From Gloeobacter morelensis MG652769 (lineage in GTDB: Bacteria > Cyanobacteriota > Cyanobacteriia > Gloeobacterales > Gloeobacteraceae), in assembly GCF_021018745.1 (NCBI RefSeq), contig NZ_CP063845.1, forward strand, positions 434,001 to 498,000: 64,000 bases of DNA, written 5' to 3'. The notes under the pieces are model-generated. The model did no database searches and was not told the origin of the DNA. It worked only from the letters and a program-made list of their open reading frames with translations. Positions within the stretch are counted from its first letter, which is position 1; every line of letters begins with the position of its first letter. The translations under genes and the position numbers were made by a program. This document shows positions 1-8,614 of the stretch, in pieces.

Positions 1-571
1 AAGACCAGTCAAAGAAGCGCTCGTCGGCGATCTGCAGGAACTGCTGGAGAAAAGCTCGGTGGTGATGGTGATCGACTATCGCGGTCTGAGCGTCGCCGAA
101 ATCACCGGCCTGCGCCGCCGCCTGCGCGAGCACGGCGGCACCTGCGTGGTGGCCAAAAATACCCTGATGGGGGTGGCCACCCGCGAGACGGCCTGGCAGA
201 ACATCGATCCGCTGCTGGCGGGTCCTTCGGCCTTTCTTTTCGGCAACGAAAAGATCAAGGAGATGCTCAAGACCTACGAGGACTTCGCGCGCGAGACCAA
301 AAAAACCGAGTTTCGCGGCGCGGTCGTCGACGGCGCCCTCGTCACCCTCGACGGCCTGAAGGCGATTGCCGACCTGCCGCCCAAGGAGGTGCTGTTGGCC
401 CAGTTCGCCGGTGCCCTCAAGGTGCTGCCGACCAAGATCGCCGTGGGCATCAACCAGGTGCCGACGAAGGTGGCCGTGGGCATCAACGAAGTGCCCGCCG
501 GCCTGGCCCGGGTGCTCGAAGCGCTCAGAAAACAAAAAGAAGCACAGCAGCAGCCACAGGCTGCCGCTTGA
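1..571 (+). CDS. rplJ: 50S ribosomal protein L10 (5' partial)
   Basis: Ribosomal protein L10 anchors L7/L12 dimers on the 50S stalk. The reading frame is open from base 2 and already encodes the end of the usual L10 N-terminus (a VKEALVGDLQELLEKS-like stretch) before the VVMVIDYRGLSVAEITGLRRRLR core. The true start therefore lies upstream of the window, and the internal GTG/ATG codons near 59-67 are not starts. The C-terminus is Ala/Gln-rich and contains two near-copies of a KVAVGINxVP peptide (around 435-500), an unusual small internal duplication. rplL follows after 33 bases, the normal rplJ-rplL operon. Any autoregulatory leader would lie outside the window. Confidence 0.95.
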   Translation, partial: RPVKEALVGDLQELLEKSSVVMVIDYRGLSVAEITGLRRRLREHGGTCVVAKNTLMGVATRETAWQNIDPLLAGPSAFLFGNEKIKEMLKTYEDFARETKKTEFRGAVVDGALVTLDGLKAIADLPPKEVLLAQFAGALKVLPTKIAVGINQVPTKVAVGINEVPAGLARVLEALRKQKEAQQQPQAAA

Positions 572-604
572 AGCAACAACCAAACTTACAGGAGAGATAG
601 ACCC

Positions 605-1021
605 ATGGCAAGCGAACGCGTCGAGAAAATTCTCGAAGAATTGAAAGCCCTCAGCCTGCTTGAGGCGGCCGAACTAGTCAAAGGCATCGAAGAAGTCTTC
701 GGCGTCAAGGCCGAAGCACCCGCCGGGGGCGGCATGATGATGATGCCCGGCGTGATGCCCGGCGCCCCCGCCGCCGCCGCCGCCCCGGCCGAGCCCGTCG
801 AGGAGCAGACCGAGTTCACCGTCATGCTCGAAGAAGTGCCCGCCGACAAGAAGATCGCCATCCTCAAGGTGGCCCGCGAGATCACCGGCCTCGGCCTCAA
901 AGAAGCCAAGGATCTGGTCGAAGCGGCCCCCAAGGCGGTCAAAGAAGGCGTCAACAAAGACGACGCCGCGGCCATCAAGAAGAAACTCGAAGAAGCCGGC
1001 GCCAAAGCCAGCATCAAGTAG
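605..1021 (+). CDS. rplL: 50S ribosomal protein L7/L12
   Basis: Stalk protein that recruits translation GTPases. The protein is 138 aa: an N-terminal dimerisation region ([27 protein letters not shown]), a flexible Gly/Met/Ala/Pro hinge ([21 protein letters not shown]) and the conserved C-terminal domain ([22 protein letters not shown]-like, then [15 protein letters not shown]). A purine-rich ribosome-binding site (AGGAGAG) sits a few bases before the ATG at 605. It is co-transcribed with rplJ. Slightly longer than the usual ~125 aa because of the hinge. Confidence 0.97.
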   Translation: MASERVEKILEELKALSLLEAAELVKGIEEVFGVKAEAPAGGGMMMMPGVMPGAPAAAAAPAEPVEEQTEFTVMLEEVPADKKIAILKVAREITGLGLKEAKDLVEAAPKAVKEGVNKDDAAAIKKKLEEAGAKASIK

Positions 1022-1135
1022 TTTCAATTCCCCGGTGATCCCCTTCCGGTCCTGTCCACCAGGAGGGGGTTTGGGGATCGCCAGCGATTCTTGCTATGGT
1101 TGGGCAATAGGTGCTGCCGGGCGGGAGACGAGGCT

Positions 1136-2293
1136 GTGGATATACAAATTGGACGGAGCAAGACCGTTCGCCGCGCATATGGTATCGATGAAATTGCCCT
1201 GGTGCCGGGGCGGCGCACCCTCGATCCCGATCTGGCCGACACCCGCTGGACCGTCGGCAACCTCACGCGCGAGATCCCGATCATCGCCTCGGCCATGGAC
1301 GGCGTGGTCGATGTGAAGATGGCCGTCGAGCTCTCCAGGCTCGGCGCCCTGGGCGTCATCAACCTCCAAGGGGTACAGACGCGCTACGAGAATCCGACCG
1401 AAGTGCTTGCGCGCATCGCCTCGGTGGGCAAAGAAGCGTTCGTCAGCCTGATGCAGGAACTGTACGCCGAGCCCGTGAAGCCGGAACTGATCCGCCGCCG
1501 CATCGAAGAAATCAAAGCGCAAGGGGGTATCGCCTGCGCCTCCGCCACGCCGCAGGTGGCCGGGCAGTACGGTCTCATCGCCGCCGAGGCGGGTTGCGAT
1601 CTATTTTTTGTGCAGGCGACGGTGGTCTCCACCGCCCACCTGTCGAGCTACGAAACGCTCGATCTGACCGAATTTTGCGCTGCGATGCCCATTCCGGTGG
1701 TACTGGGCAACGTCGTCACCTACGAAGTCGCCCTCGATTTGATGCAGGCCGGGGCGGCGGCGGTGCTGGTGGGGATTGGCCCAGGGGCCGCCTGCACCAG
1801 CCGCGGCGTGCTGGGTGTGGGCATTCCCCAGGCGACGGCGGTCAGCGATTGTGCCGCGGCCCGCGACGATTATTTTGCCCAGACCGGCCGCTACGTGCCG
1901 GTCATTGCCGACGGCGGCCTGGTCACCGGCGGCGACATCTGCAAGTGCGTCGCCTGCGGTGCCGACGGTGTGATGATCGGTTCCCCTTTTGCCCGGGCGG
2001 CCGAGGCTCCCGGCAACGGCTTCCACTGGGGCATGGCCACCCCAAGCCCGGTTCTGCCCCGCGGCACACGCATCAAAGTGGGCACCACCGGCACCCTGGC
2101 CGAGATCCTGCGCGGACCGGCGCGCCTCGACGACGGCACCCACAATCTGCTGGGGGCGCTCAAGACGGCGATGGGCACCCTTGGGGCCAAAGATCTCAAG
2201 GAGATGCAGCAAGTCGAGGTCGTCGTCGCCCCTTCGCTTTTGACCGAGGGCAAGGTTTATCAGAAGGCCCAGCAGTTGGGCATGGGCAAGTAG
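1136..2293 (+). CDS. guaB3: GuaB3 family IMP dehydrogenase-related protein
   Basis: TIM-barrel protein of the IMPDH/GMP-reductase superfamily. The GTG at 1136 gives [25 protein letters not shown], the usual GuaB3 N-terminus; the upstream in-frame extension to 1091 is unlikely, and GGGAGA precedes 1136 at a good distance. The protein is 385 aa and lacks the CBS pair found in true IMPDH. Visible motifs are the substrate loop ASAMDGVVD, the [17 protein letters not shown] loop with the catalytic Cys, and the phosphate-binding [28 protein letters not shown]. Family knowledge: cyanobacterial GuaB3 has been reported to act as a GMP reductase rather than an IMPDH. It follows rplL by about 115 bases, probably as a separate unit. 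Confidence 0.88.
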   Translation: MDIQIGRSKTVRRAYGIDEIALVPGRRTLDPDLADTRWTVGNLTREIPIIASAMDGVVDVKMAVELSRLGALGVINLQGVQTRYENPTEVLARIASVGKEAFVSLMQELYAEPVKPELIRRRIEEIKAQGGIACASATPQVAGQYGLIAAEAGCDLFFVQATVVSTAHLSSYETLDLTEFCAAMPIPVVLGNVVTYEVALDLMQAGAAAVLVGIGPGAACTSRGVLGVGIPQATAVSDCAAARDDYFAQTGRYVPVIADGGLVTGGDICKCVACGADGVMIGSPFARAAEAPGNGFHWGMATPSPVLPRGTRIKVGTTGTLAEILRGPARLDDGTHNLLGALKTAMGTLGAKDLKEMQQVEVVVAPSLLTEGKVYQKAQQLGMGK

Positions 2294-2347
2294 CAGCGAT
2301 CCCCGGCTACCAAATCGGCGGGCCGATGGGGCTGGATTTCCCATAAC

Positions 2348-3442
2348 ATGGTAGTCATGGATACCCTACGCCCCACTGCCTTATCCCGCGAACTTGATAC
2401 CCTTCTTAAACGGCTTGCGGACCATCCCCACGGCGAGCTGATTGCCCGGACCTTGCAGCAGATTGTGCAGATTAGCAACGCTCCGGAGCGCACCCGCCTC
2501 GACTGGAAGATTATCAACAACGCCCTCCAGGACATGGAGCAGGCGTTTCGGATCTTTGCACCCTACGCCAACCGCCGCAAAGTGGCGATCTTCGGCTCCT
2601 CGCGCACCGGCCCCGGTACCGCCATCTTCGAGCACGCCCGCGCCTTTGCCCGCCGAGTGGTGGAGCGCGGTTTCATGGTGGTGACCGGCGCTGGGGGCGG
2701 TGTGATGGAAGCGGGCAACGCCGGGGCTTCCACCGAAGAATCGTTTGGCCTCAACATCAGTCTGCCCTTCGAGCAGGGGGCCAACCCCCACATCGACGGC
2801 GACGCCAAGCTGATTCACTTCAAGTACTTCTTCACCCGCAAGCTCTTTTTTGTGCGGGAGACGGACGGGTTTGCCCTGTTTCCGGGGGGCCTGGGTACCC
2901 AGGACGAGTGCTTCGAGGTGCTGACGCTGTTGCAGACGGGCAAGGCGGCGATGCTGCCCCTGGTGATGGTCGACCTGCCCGGGGGCGACTACTGGCAAAG
3001 TTGGGACGCCTATTTGCGCACGCAGCTGTTGGGCCGCGGCCTCATCTCGCCCGCCGACGTCAATCTCTACCGGATCACCGACGACATCGACCTCGCCTGC
3101 GACCATATCTGTCAGTTCTACCGCGTCTACCATTCCAGCCGTTACGTAGGCTCGCAGCTGGTCATTCGCCTGCAGCAGGAATTGTCCAACGCGTTTGTCG
3201 AATCGCTCAACGACCACTTTTACGACATCCTCGACCAGGGACGGATCGTCAAAAGCCCGGCGCTGGCGCGCGAAGAAAAAGACGAGGCCCATCCGCTTCC
3301 CAGGTTGGTGCTGCACTTCGACCGGGCGAGTTTTGGGCGGCTGCGCATGCTCATCGACGCCATCAACAACTACGAGCCATCGCGGGATCTGCACACCGAC
3401 CCGGCGGTGCGGCTCGGAGGCAGCTGCGGCACAAATCTGTAA
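2348..3442 (+). CDS. LOG-family (lysine decarboxylase-like) protein
   Basis: 364 aa Rossmann-fold protein of the LOG / 'possible lysine decarboxylase' superfamily. It has the VAIFGSSRTGPGT nucleotide-binding segment near residue 78, VVTGAGGGVMEAGN, and the diagnostic PGGLGTQDE motif near residue 180. It is much longer than the ~200 aa cytokinin-activating LOG enzymes: about 75 residues precede the core and about 110 follow it, so it belongs to the large bacterial LOG subgroup with unsettled substrate (likely nucleotide 5'-monophosphate phosphoribohydrolase). Two start options exist (2348 GTG/ATG region or 2357 ATG); neither changes the domain. Confidence 0.8.
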   Translation: MVVMDTLRPTALSRELDTLLKRLADHPHGELIARTLQQIVQISNAPERTRLDWKIINNALQDMEQAFRIFAPYANRRKVAIFGSSRTGPGTAIFEHARAFARRVVERGFMVVTGAGGGVMEAGNAGASTEESFGLNISLPFEQGANPHIDGDAKLIHFKYFFTRKLFFVRETDGFALFPGGLGTQDECFEVLTLLQTGKAAMLPLVMVDLPGGDYWQSWDAYLRTQLLGRGLISPADVNLYRITDDIDLACDHICQFYRVYHSSRYVGSQLVIRLQQELSNAFVESLNDHFYDILDQGRIVKSPALAREEKDEAHPLPRLVLHFDRASFGRLRMLIDAINNYEPSRDLHTDPAVRLGGSCGTNL

Positions 3443-3481
3443 AACCACCGTTGACAAACCGGGCACCATTGCAAAAGTAGG

Positions 3482-3487
3482 TATAAT
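3482..3487 (+). promoter_or_regulatory. possible -10 element upstream of accD
   Basis: A perfect TATAAT lies 48 bases upstream of the accD ATG. A perfect TTGACA at 3451-3456 is present but 25 bp away, too far for a standard sigma-70 pair, so only the -10 is proposed. Confidence 0.35.
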
Positions 3488-3534
3488 GGCGCGGTACGGC
3501 TTCCACACTGGCGCCCGGTTTTGGAGAGCACGCC

Positions 3535-4449
3535 ATGGATCTGATCGAATGGTTCAAGGACCGGCGCAAGAACGGTCGCCTTACCAAAGAGCAGCGACAG
3601 CGCGAGATCGCCGACGGTCTTTGGACCAAGTGCGTTTCCTGCGCCGCGCTGCACTACACCAAAGATTTTCAGCTCAACTGGTGCGTCTGCCCGGCCTGCG
3701 GCCACCACGAACGGGTGGGTGCTCCCGAGCGCATTTCCCAACTGGTGGACCCTGACAGCTGGGTCTCCACCGACGATCATCTGCTTGCCAACGATCCGCT
3801 TGGCTTTAATGACCTCAAGAGCTACCCCGAGCGCCTCGCCCAGGCCCGCGAGAAGACCGGGCTTTCCGACGCCATCGTCACGGGGCTTGCCACCCTCGAA
3901 GGCCGGCCGATCGCCCTGGGAGTGATGGATTTTCGGTTCATGGGCGGCAGCATGGGCTCGGTGGTGGGTGAGCGGATCACCCGGCTGGTCGAGCGGGCCA
4001 CCGCCGAGCGGCGGGCGGCGATTCTGGTGTGCGCCTCGGGCGGGGCGCGCATGCAGGAAGGCGTGCTCTCGCTGGTACAGATGGCCCGCACCAGTGCGGC
4101 ACTGCAGAGCCACCGCTCTCAGCGGCAGCTGTTCGTCTCGGTGCTCACCAACCCGACCACCGGTGGCGTGACGGCAAGTTTTGCGATGCTGGGCGATATT
4201 ATCCTGGCGGAGCCCAAGGCGACGATCGGTTTTGCCGGTCGCCGCGTCATCGAGCAGACTCTGCGCCAGAAGTTGCCCGAAGGGTTTCAGACTTCGGAGT
4301 TTTTGCTCAAGCACGGGTTTGTCGATCGCATCGTCGAGCGCACCCAGTTGCGCCCGACGCTTGCCAGAATTCTGCGCCTGCACGGGGTTGGGCAGGTGCA
4401 GGCCTACCGCCCAACGCCCCAGGCTTCGCTCGCCCAGGAGCAGCAGTAG
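3535..4449 (+). CDS. accD: acetyl-CoA carboxylase carboxyltransferase subunit beta
   Basis: Beta subunit of the carboxyltransferase that moves the carboxyl group from carboxybiotin to acetyl-CoA, the first committed step of fatty-acid synthesis. The 304 aa protein has the N-terminal four-cysteine zinc finger (CVSCAAL...[11 protein letters not shown], residues ~34-63) followed by the crotonase-like core ([57 protein letters not shown]). Length and motifs are normal. The ATG follows GGAGAGC. No other acc genes are nearby, as is common in cyanobacteria. Confidence 0.97.
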   Translation: MDLIEWFKDRRKNGRLTKEQRQREIADGLWTKCVSCAALHYTKDFQLNWCVCPACGHHERVGAPERISQLVDPDSWVSTDDHLLANDPLGFNDLKSYPERLAQAREKTGLSDAIVTGLATLEGRPIALGVMDFRFMGGSMGSVVGERITRLVERATAERRAAILVCASGGARMQEGVLSLVQMARTSAALQSHRSQRQLFVSVLTNPTTGGVTASFAMLGDIILAEPKATIGFAGRRVIEQTLRQKLPEGFQTSEFLLKHGFVDRIVERTQLRPTLARILRLHGVGQVQAYRPTPQASLAQEQQ

Positions 4450-4519
4450 CCGCGGCCGGGATCTAGCCCACGGAGCGTTGGGCAGCTATCGTTGAGGTTG
4501 GCCACGGTTTGATGCAGCG

Positions 4520-4807
4520 ATGACAGGCATGCAACTGCGGGATCTTCTGCAGCGCAAGTGGGGGAGACCCTACGATGTTCAACTATTTCGGCGCGGCGAT
4601 CGCCTCTATCTGCAGGTGATGTGGCGCTACCTGGGGCAGGGCACCTTCGCCCTGAGTGAAGCTCAGTACGATGCACACCTCGAGCGCATTGGTCGGCAGT
4701 TGCGCGAACTGGATGTCGAGGAGCAGGTAATCGCTTTTTTGGAGCGCACCCGCGAGAAGCCGCGCATCGGCCGGGCGGTGTCGCTGCCTTTGCAGCTGTC
4801 TGAATAA
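4520..4807 (+). CDS. DUF3067 family protein
   Basis: 95 aa protein matching the cyanobacterial/plastid DUF3067 pattern: an N-terminal MTGxQLRDLLQRKWGRxYDVQLxR, then YLQVMWRYLGQGTF and LSEAQYDAHLE. No enzymatic function is established for the family and none is visible here. A second in-frame ATG at 4529 is an alternative start. It stands alone between accD and a secreted protein gene, all on the plus strand. Confidence 0.8.
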   Translation: MTGMQLRDLLQRKWGRPYDVQLFRRGDRLYLQVMWRYLGQGTFALSEAQYDAHLERIGRQLRELDVEEQVIAFLERTREKPRIGRAVSLPLQLSE

Positions 4808-4916
4808 CCTCTCATCTGCTTTTCATATCGGGCTTAGGGCGCTTTGCGACGGTTGAAGTGGGCTTGCGGAGCGACTTTGCTTCAGCCCTACCTTTCAGCT
4901 CGGTAAGGATGATCCC

Positions 4917-5405
4917 ATGCAAAAAAGACTGGCCCTGGCACTGGGGATGGGTTTGCTGTTGCAATGGCCTTTGTTGGCGGAGACCCGTCCCAAATATGCC
5001 GTTGATCTTGGCGGTGGTCAGATGGGGATGGTCTATCTGCGCGAAGGTGGACGGCTTCTGGATCTTTATGGCGCCAACAGCCGCTATATGAGCACTTTCA
5101 GGCTTCAGCGCGCCGAGCACCATTTTCAGGATACGAGCGGTTCGTTTGCCTGGTACGCCGCCAATGAAAAGGGCAACGTGATTCTTTTTCGCGACGGCAG
5201 ACCAGGACTAGTGCAGCTCGAAGGCCAGGCAGGCGGTGCTGCGCTTCTAGCCCAGGGTTTATTTTTTTTGGAGCGCGGCATCGCGACGCAGGAGGCAACC
5301 CGGATGCTGCGCCAGGCGGCGGAGCGCTTCGAAGCCGAAGGGGATGCGGCCGGAGCCGAGCAAGCCCGCACAGCCCTCGCTCGGCTCGAAGGCACCGGCG
5401 GTTAG
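4917..5405 (+). CDS. secreted protein of unknown function
   Basis: 162 aa. The N-terminus (MQKRLALALGMGLLLQWPLLAETRP) is a typical Sec signal peptide with a probable AXA-like cleavage site near residue 22, so the mature protein is probably periplasmic. The mature part has a beta-rich stretch (YAVDLGGGQMGMVYLREGGRLLDLYGANSRYM) and ends in an Ala/Glu-rich helical region that resembles half a TPR (ATRMLRQAAERFEAEGDAAGAEQARTALARL). I do not recognise the family. RBS-like GGTAAGGA precedes the ATG. Confidence 0.65.
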   Translation: MQKRLALALGMGLLLQWPLLAETRPKYAVDLGGGQMGMVYLREGGRLLDLYGANSRYMSTFRLQRAEHHFQDTSGSFAWYAANEKGNVILFRDGRPGLVQLEGQAGGAALLAQGLFFLERGIATQEATRMLRQAAERFEAEGDAAGAEQARTALARLEGTGG

Positions 5406-5515
5406 GGCGGTTTTTTCGCTGCCCAGGCAACGACGGCAAGTTGTCTGGAAACCTTGCTGGTCAAAGATTTTTACCAGGACACCTGGCAGTTGGCTTGGCA
5501 CGACAATCTGTGGGT

Positions 5516-5550
5516 GCGAGAGGCGGAACCCCTTCGGGTTCCCCTCTCGC
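5516..5550. repeat. stem-loop in a non-coding gap
   Basis: The 375-base gap 5406-5780 has no convincing gene. It holds a strong hairpin: GCGAGAGG and GGAACC pair with GGTTCC and CCTCTCGC around a CTTC-type loop, with one bulged C. There is no T-run after it, so it is a structural repeat candidate rather than a classical terminator. The rest of the gap shows no promoter or RNA gene I can support. Confidence 0.4.
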
Positions 5551-5780
5551 GCTCTCCACCTCCCCGCGTCGAGGGTGTGCCACCCCCGACACCCCGGACT
5601 TAAAGGCACAGTAGAGTACGAGAGCTGGCGGGTGGGATCGGTTTATTCTTCCAGGGCCTGCACGACGCGTGTCGACTGCGGCGAAGGGGATGGCTTGTCG
5701 TTGGGTTGCAGAGGTCTTTGAAGGTGAAGCAGTTCAAACGCTGTGCATAATCTGATAGGCAGTGTCCGGCGGCGGGCGAA

Positions 5781-6572
5781 TTGGTGGACAAATGCACGCA
5801 GCTCCTTAAGATGAAAGCAAGCGCGCGACCAAAAGCTATGTGGCACTACGATCCCACCCGCCCTCTGCCCTCCTCGGCGGAGCTTCCCGACTCCGACGAT
5901 ACCCCCGTGGATAACGAACTGCAGGAACTGATTCCCGTACTGCTGCGCTCGATTCTCGACGAGCTGTGGCAGGAGCGCCGCGACTGGCTGTTTGCCATCG
6001 ACATGGGCGTCTACTACGACCCCGAGCTGCCCGCCATCGTCCCCGACGGCTTCATCAGCCTGGGCGTCGAGCGGGTCATCGATGAGAATTTGCGCCCGAG
6101 CTATGTGCTCTGGGAAGAAAACGGCATCGTCCCCTGCTTGGTGCTGGAGGTGGTCTCCCAGACCTACCGGGGCGAGTACGACAAGAAACTGCAGCAGTAC
6201 GCGCGCCTGGGCGTGCCCTGCTACGCCGTGTACGACCCGAGCTTGAGCCCCCGGCGGCGACGGCGGCACGCGCCGCTGGAGGTTTACAGTCTGGTGGATG
6301 GGGCTTACCAGTTGCAACCGACTGAGGGGCCAGTCTGGATACCGCAGTTGCAGCTTGCCCTCGGGCGGGAAGCGGGCACTTTCCGGGCGGTGACGCGCGA
6401 GTGGCTCTACTGGTACGACGAGCGGGGAAACCGCTACCCCACCCCCGGCGAACTGCTCGAACAATCCCGGCAGCAACTGCGCCGTGAGCAGCAGCGCGCC
6501 GAGCAGGAGCGACGAAGAGCTGAGGTTCTGGAGCGACGCCTGCGCGAACTGGGTGTCGATCCCGACAGTTGA
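5781..6572 (+). CDS. Uma2 family endonuclease-like protein (DUF820)
   Basis: 263 aa protein of the PD-(D/E)XK-like Uma2/DUF820 family, expanded in cyanobacteria. It shows the usual YDPTRPLPSSAELPDSDDTPVDNELQ opening, PAIVPDGFISLG and CLVLEVVSQTYRGEYDKK with E-V-x(n)-K, the place of the catalytic residues. It ends in an Arg/Glu-rich coiled coil (RREQQRAEQERRRAEVLERRLRELG). The start is uncertain: ATGs at 5811 or 5838 (MWHYDPTRP) fit the family better than 5781. Function is unproven; nuclease activity is inferred from fold only. Confidence 0.75.
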   Translation: MVDKCTQLLKMKASARPKAMWHYDPTRPLPSSAELPDSDDTPVDNELQELIPVLLRSILDELWQERRDWLFAIDMGVYYDPELPAIVPDGFISLGVERVIDENLRPSYVLWEENGIVPCLVLEVVSQTYRGEYDKKLQQYARLGVPCYAVYDPSLSPRRRRRHAPLEVYSLVDGAYQLQPTEGPVWIPQLQLALGREAGTFRAVTREWLYWYDERGNRYPTPGELLEQSRQQLRREQQRAEQERRRAEVLERRLRELGVDPDS

Positions 6573-6623
6573 GGAGCGGCCCGCCCCCAGTGGTCATAAT
6601 GGAACTTTCCACCGGTCCTTGCC

Positions 6624-8525
6624 ATGGCCTACGAGCCCCTGCACCATAAGTATCGCCCCCAGCGCTTCGGCGATGTGGTGGGGCAGGGACCGATCGTCAG
6701 TACCCTCACCAACGCCCTCAAAGCGGGTCGCATCGCCCACGCGTATTTGTTTACCGGCTCGCGGGGCACCGGCAAAACCACTACCGCCCGGTTGATCGCC
6801 AAGGCCCTCAACTGTATCCACGGTCCCACCTCCGACCCCTGCGGGCGCTGCGAACACTGCCTGGCCATCGCCACCGGCAGCGCCCTCGATGTCATCGAGA
6901 TCGACGCCGCCTCCAATACCGGTGTCGACAACATCCGCGAACTCATCGAGCGCGCCCAGTTCGCCCCGGTCCAGAGCAGACAAAAAGTATACATACTTGA
7001 TGAAGTTCACATGCTCAGCTCTGCGGCTTTCAATTGCCTGCTCAAGACGCTGGAGGAGCCCCCTGCGCATGTAACCTTTGTACTGGCTACTACCGATCCC
7101 CAGAAGGTGCTGCCTACGGTGATCTCTCGCTGCCAGCGCTTCGATTTTCGGCGCATCCCGCTTCCGGACATGGTCAAGCATCTGGAGGAAATTGCCTGGA
7201 AAGAGGACATCGATATCGAGCACGAGGCGGTCGAACTGGTGGCGCAGATTGCCCAGGGCGGGTTGCGCGACGCTGAGAGTCTGCTCGATCAGCTCGCTTT
7301 GCTCGAAGGGACCATCGGTGCAGAACAGATCTGGCAACTGGTGGGGGCGGTTCCCGAGCGGGAATTGCTCGCCATCGGCGAGTGCATCCAGGCCGGGGAC
7401 AGCACGCGGCTCATCGAGCAGGTGCGCCGGTTGCTCGACAGCGGCAAGGAGCCCCTGCAGGTGCTGCAGGATCTGCTCGGGTTCTACCGGGATCTGCTCA
7501 TCGCCCACACCGCCCCCGATCGCCGGGATCTGGTGGCGGTGACCGCCGCGAGCTGGCAGCAGATGTGCGAGCGGGCGAAGACCTTGAGTGCTCCGCAGCT
7601 GCTGGCGCTGCAGGAGCGATTGCGCCAGGCGGAACCGCAGATCAAAAACTCCACCCAACCGAGGCTGTGGCTGGAGGTGGGGTTGCTGGGACTGCTGGCT
7701 CCCCCCGGCCAAACGCAGCCGGTTGCACTCGCCCCGGCTGCGGCCAGACCTGCCGCTCCAGTCCCGGCCCCACCACCGCGCCCGGCTGAGGAGCGTCCGG
7801 CTCCGCCGCCGCCTGCTGCGCCCCGTGGGGTCGATGAGCGGCCCAACCACCCTGCACTGCAACCGCCGGTCGAGCCAACCCCGCCCCCACGCCCACAGGT
7901 TCCACCCCCCTCGATTGCACCGGCGGCGGCCATGCACCGGCCTGCCAGACCGCCGGGATCCACCCCCGACGGCACAAGCCTGCGCGAGCGGTGGCCGGAG
8001 TGGATCCGCCTGATTCCCCAGCCGACCCAGAGCCTGATGTCTTCGAGCTTCTGGCTGGAGGAGACTCCCAAGCGCCTGGTCATCGGCTTTACCACCGAGC
8101 CCCTGGTCAAGCGGGCCAGCGAGCCCCGGCGCCTCAAGCAGATTCAGGAAGTGCTCCAGCAATTTTTGGGCCGGCCGATCGAAGTGCAGTTCCATATCGG
8201 CAAAGCCCCTGCTGCCGCACCGGCCGCTGCGGTTGCCTCCTCCCAGTCGGCCGCCTACACTCCGCCCCCGGTGAGTTTTAGCCCGCCGGCACCTCCTGAA
8301 GTAACCCCTGTTTCTCCGACGACCGTCGCGCCGTCGAGCGCGGCAAAGCCGCCGCTCAGCGACGAGGAACCGGACGAACTCGACCGCGCCGCCCGCGGCC
8401 TCGCCGAATTTTTTAACGGCGAGGTGATCAGCTTCGACGGCGAAGCGGACGAGCTGCCCGGTGCCACCCAGCCCGGCGCCGCCGAGGTGAGCGACCTCGA
8501 TGACGACGAAGACATTCCGTTTTGA
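6624..8525 (+). CDS. dnaX: DNA polymerase III subunits gamma/tau
   Basis: Clamp-loader ATPase of the replisome. The 633 aa protein has Walker A GSRGTGKTT (residues ~46-54), a zinc-binding cysteine cluster (CIHGPTSDPCGRCEHC), Walker B with sensor (VYILDEVHMLSSAAFN) and ATTDPQKVLPTVISRCQRFDF. After the domain III region comes a long Pro/Ala-rich linker (residues ~370-470) and an acidic C-terminus ending DDDEDIPF. No intein interrupts the gene, unlike the split or intein-bearing versions known in some cyanobacteria. No obvious slippery frameshift heptamer was seen. Confidence 0.96.
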   Translation: MAYEPLHHKYRPQRFGDVVGQGPIVSTLTNALKAGRIAHAYLFTGSRGTGKTTTARLIAKALNCIHGPTSDPCGRCEHCLAIATGSALDVIEIDAASNTGVDNIRELIERAQFAPVQSRQKVYILDEVHMLSSAAFNCLLKTLEEPPAHVTFVLATTDPQKVLPTVISRCQRFDFRRIPLPDMVKHLEEIAWKEDIDIEHEAVELVAQIAQGGLRDAESLLDQLALLEGTIGAEQIWQLVGAVPERELLAIGECIQAGDSTRLIEQVRRLLDSGKEPLQVLQDLLGFYRDLLIAHTAPDRRDLVAVTAASWQQMCERAKTLSAPQLLALQERLRQAEPQIKNSTQPRLWLEVGLLGLLAPPGQTQPVALAPAAARPAAPVPAPPPRPAEERPAPPPPAAPRGVDERPNHPALQPPVEPTPPPRPQVPPPSIAPAAAMHRPARPPGSTPDGTSLRERWPEWIRLIPQPTQSLMSSSFWLEETPKRLVIGFTTEPLVKRASEPRRLKQIQEVLQQFLGRPIEVQFHIGKAPAAAPAAAVASSQSAAYTPPPVSFSPPAPPEVTPVSPTTVAPSSAAKPPLSDEEPDELDRAARGLAEFFNGEVISFDGEADELPGATQPGAAEVSDLDDDEDIPF

Positions 8526-8614
8526 GCGTTCCTGGACGGCTTCTCGGCTTGCTGGAGACTTTCGCGCATATACTCTTTGAGCGATAATTCCCAGGTCACG
8601 GATCTCAGCATCAG

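Noticed and set aside
1037-1080. GATCCCC/GGGGATC inverted repeat after rplL as a terminator
   Set aside because: Long loop, competing pairings and no T-tract; too weak to call.
3451-3487. Perfect TTGACA and perfect TATAAT upstream of accD as a sigma-70 promoter
   Set aside because: The two hexamers are 25 bp apart, well outside the usual 16-18 bp; only the -10 was kept as a weak candidate.
6624-8525. Intein in dnaX
   Set aside because: The ATPase core is continuous with no splicing motifs; the gene has normal length.
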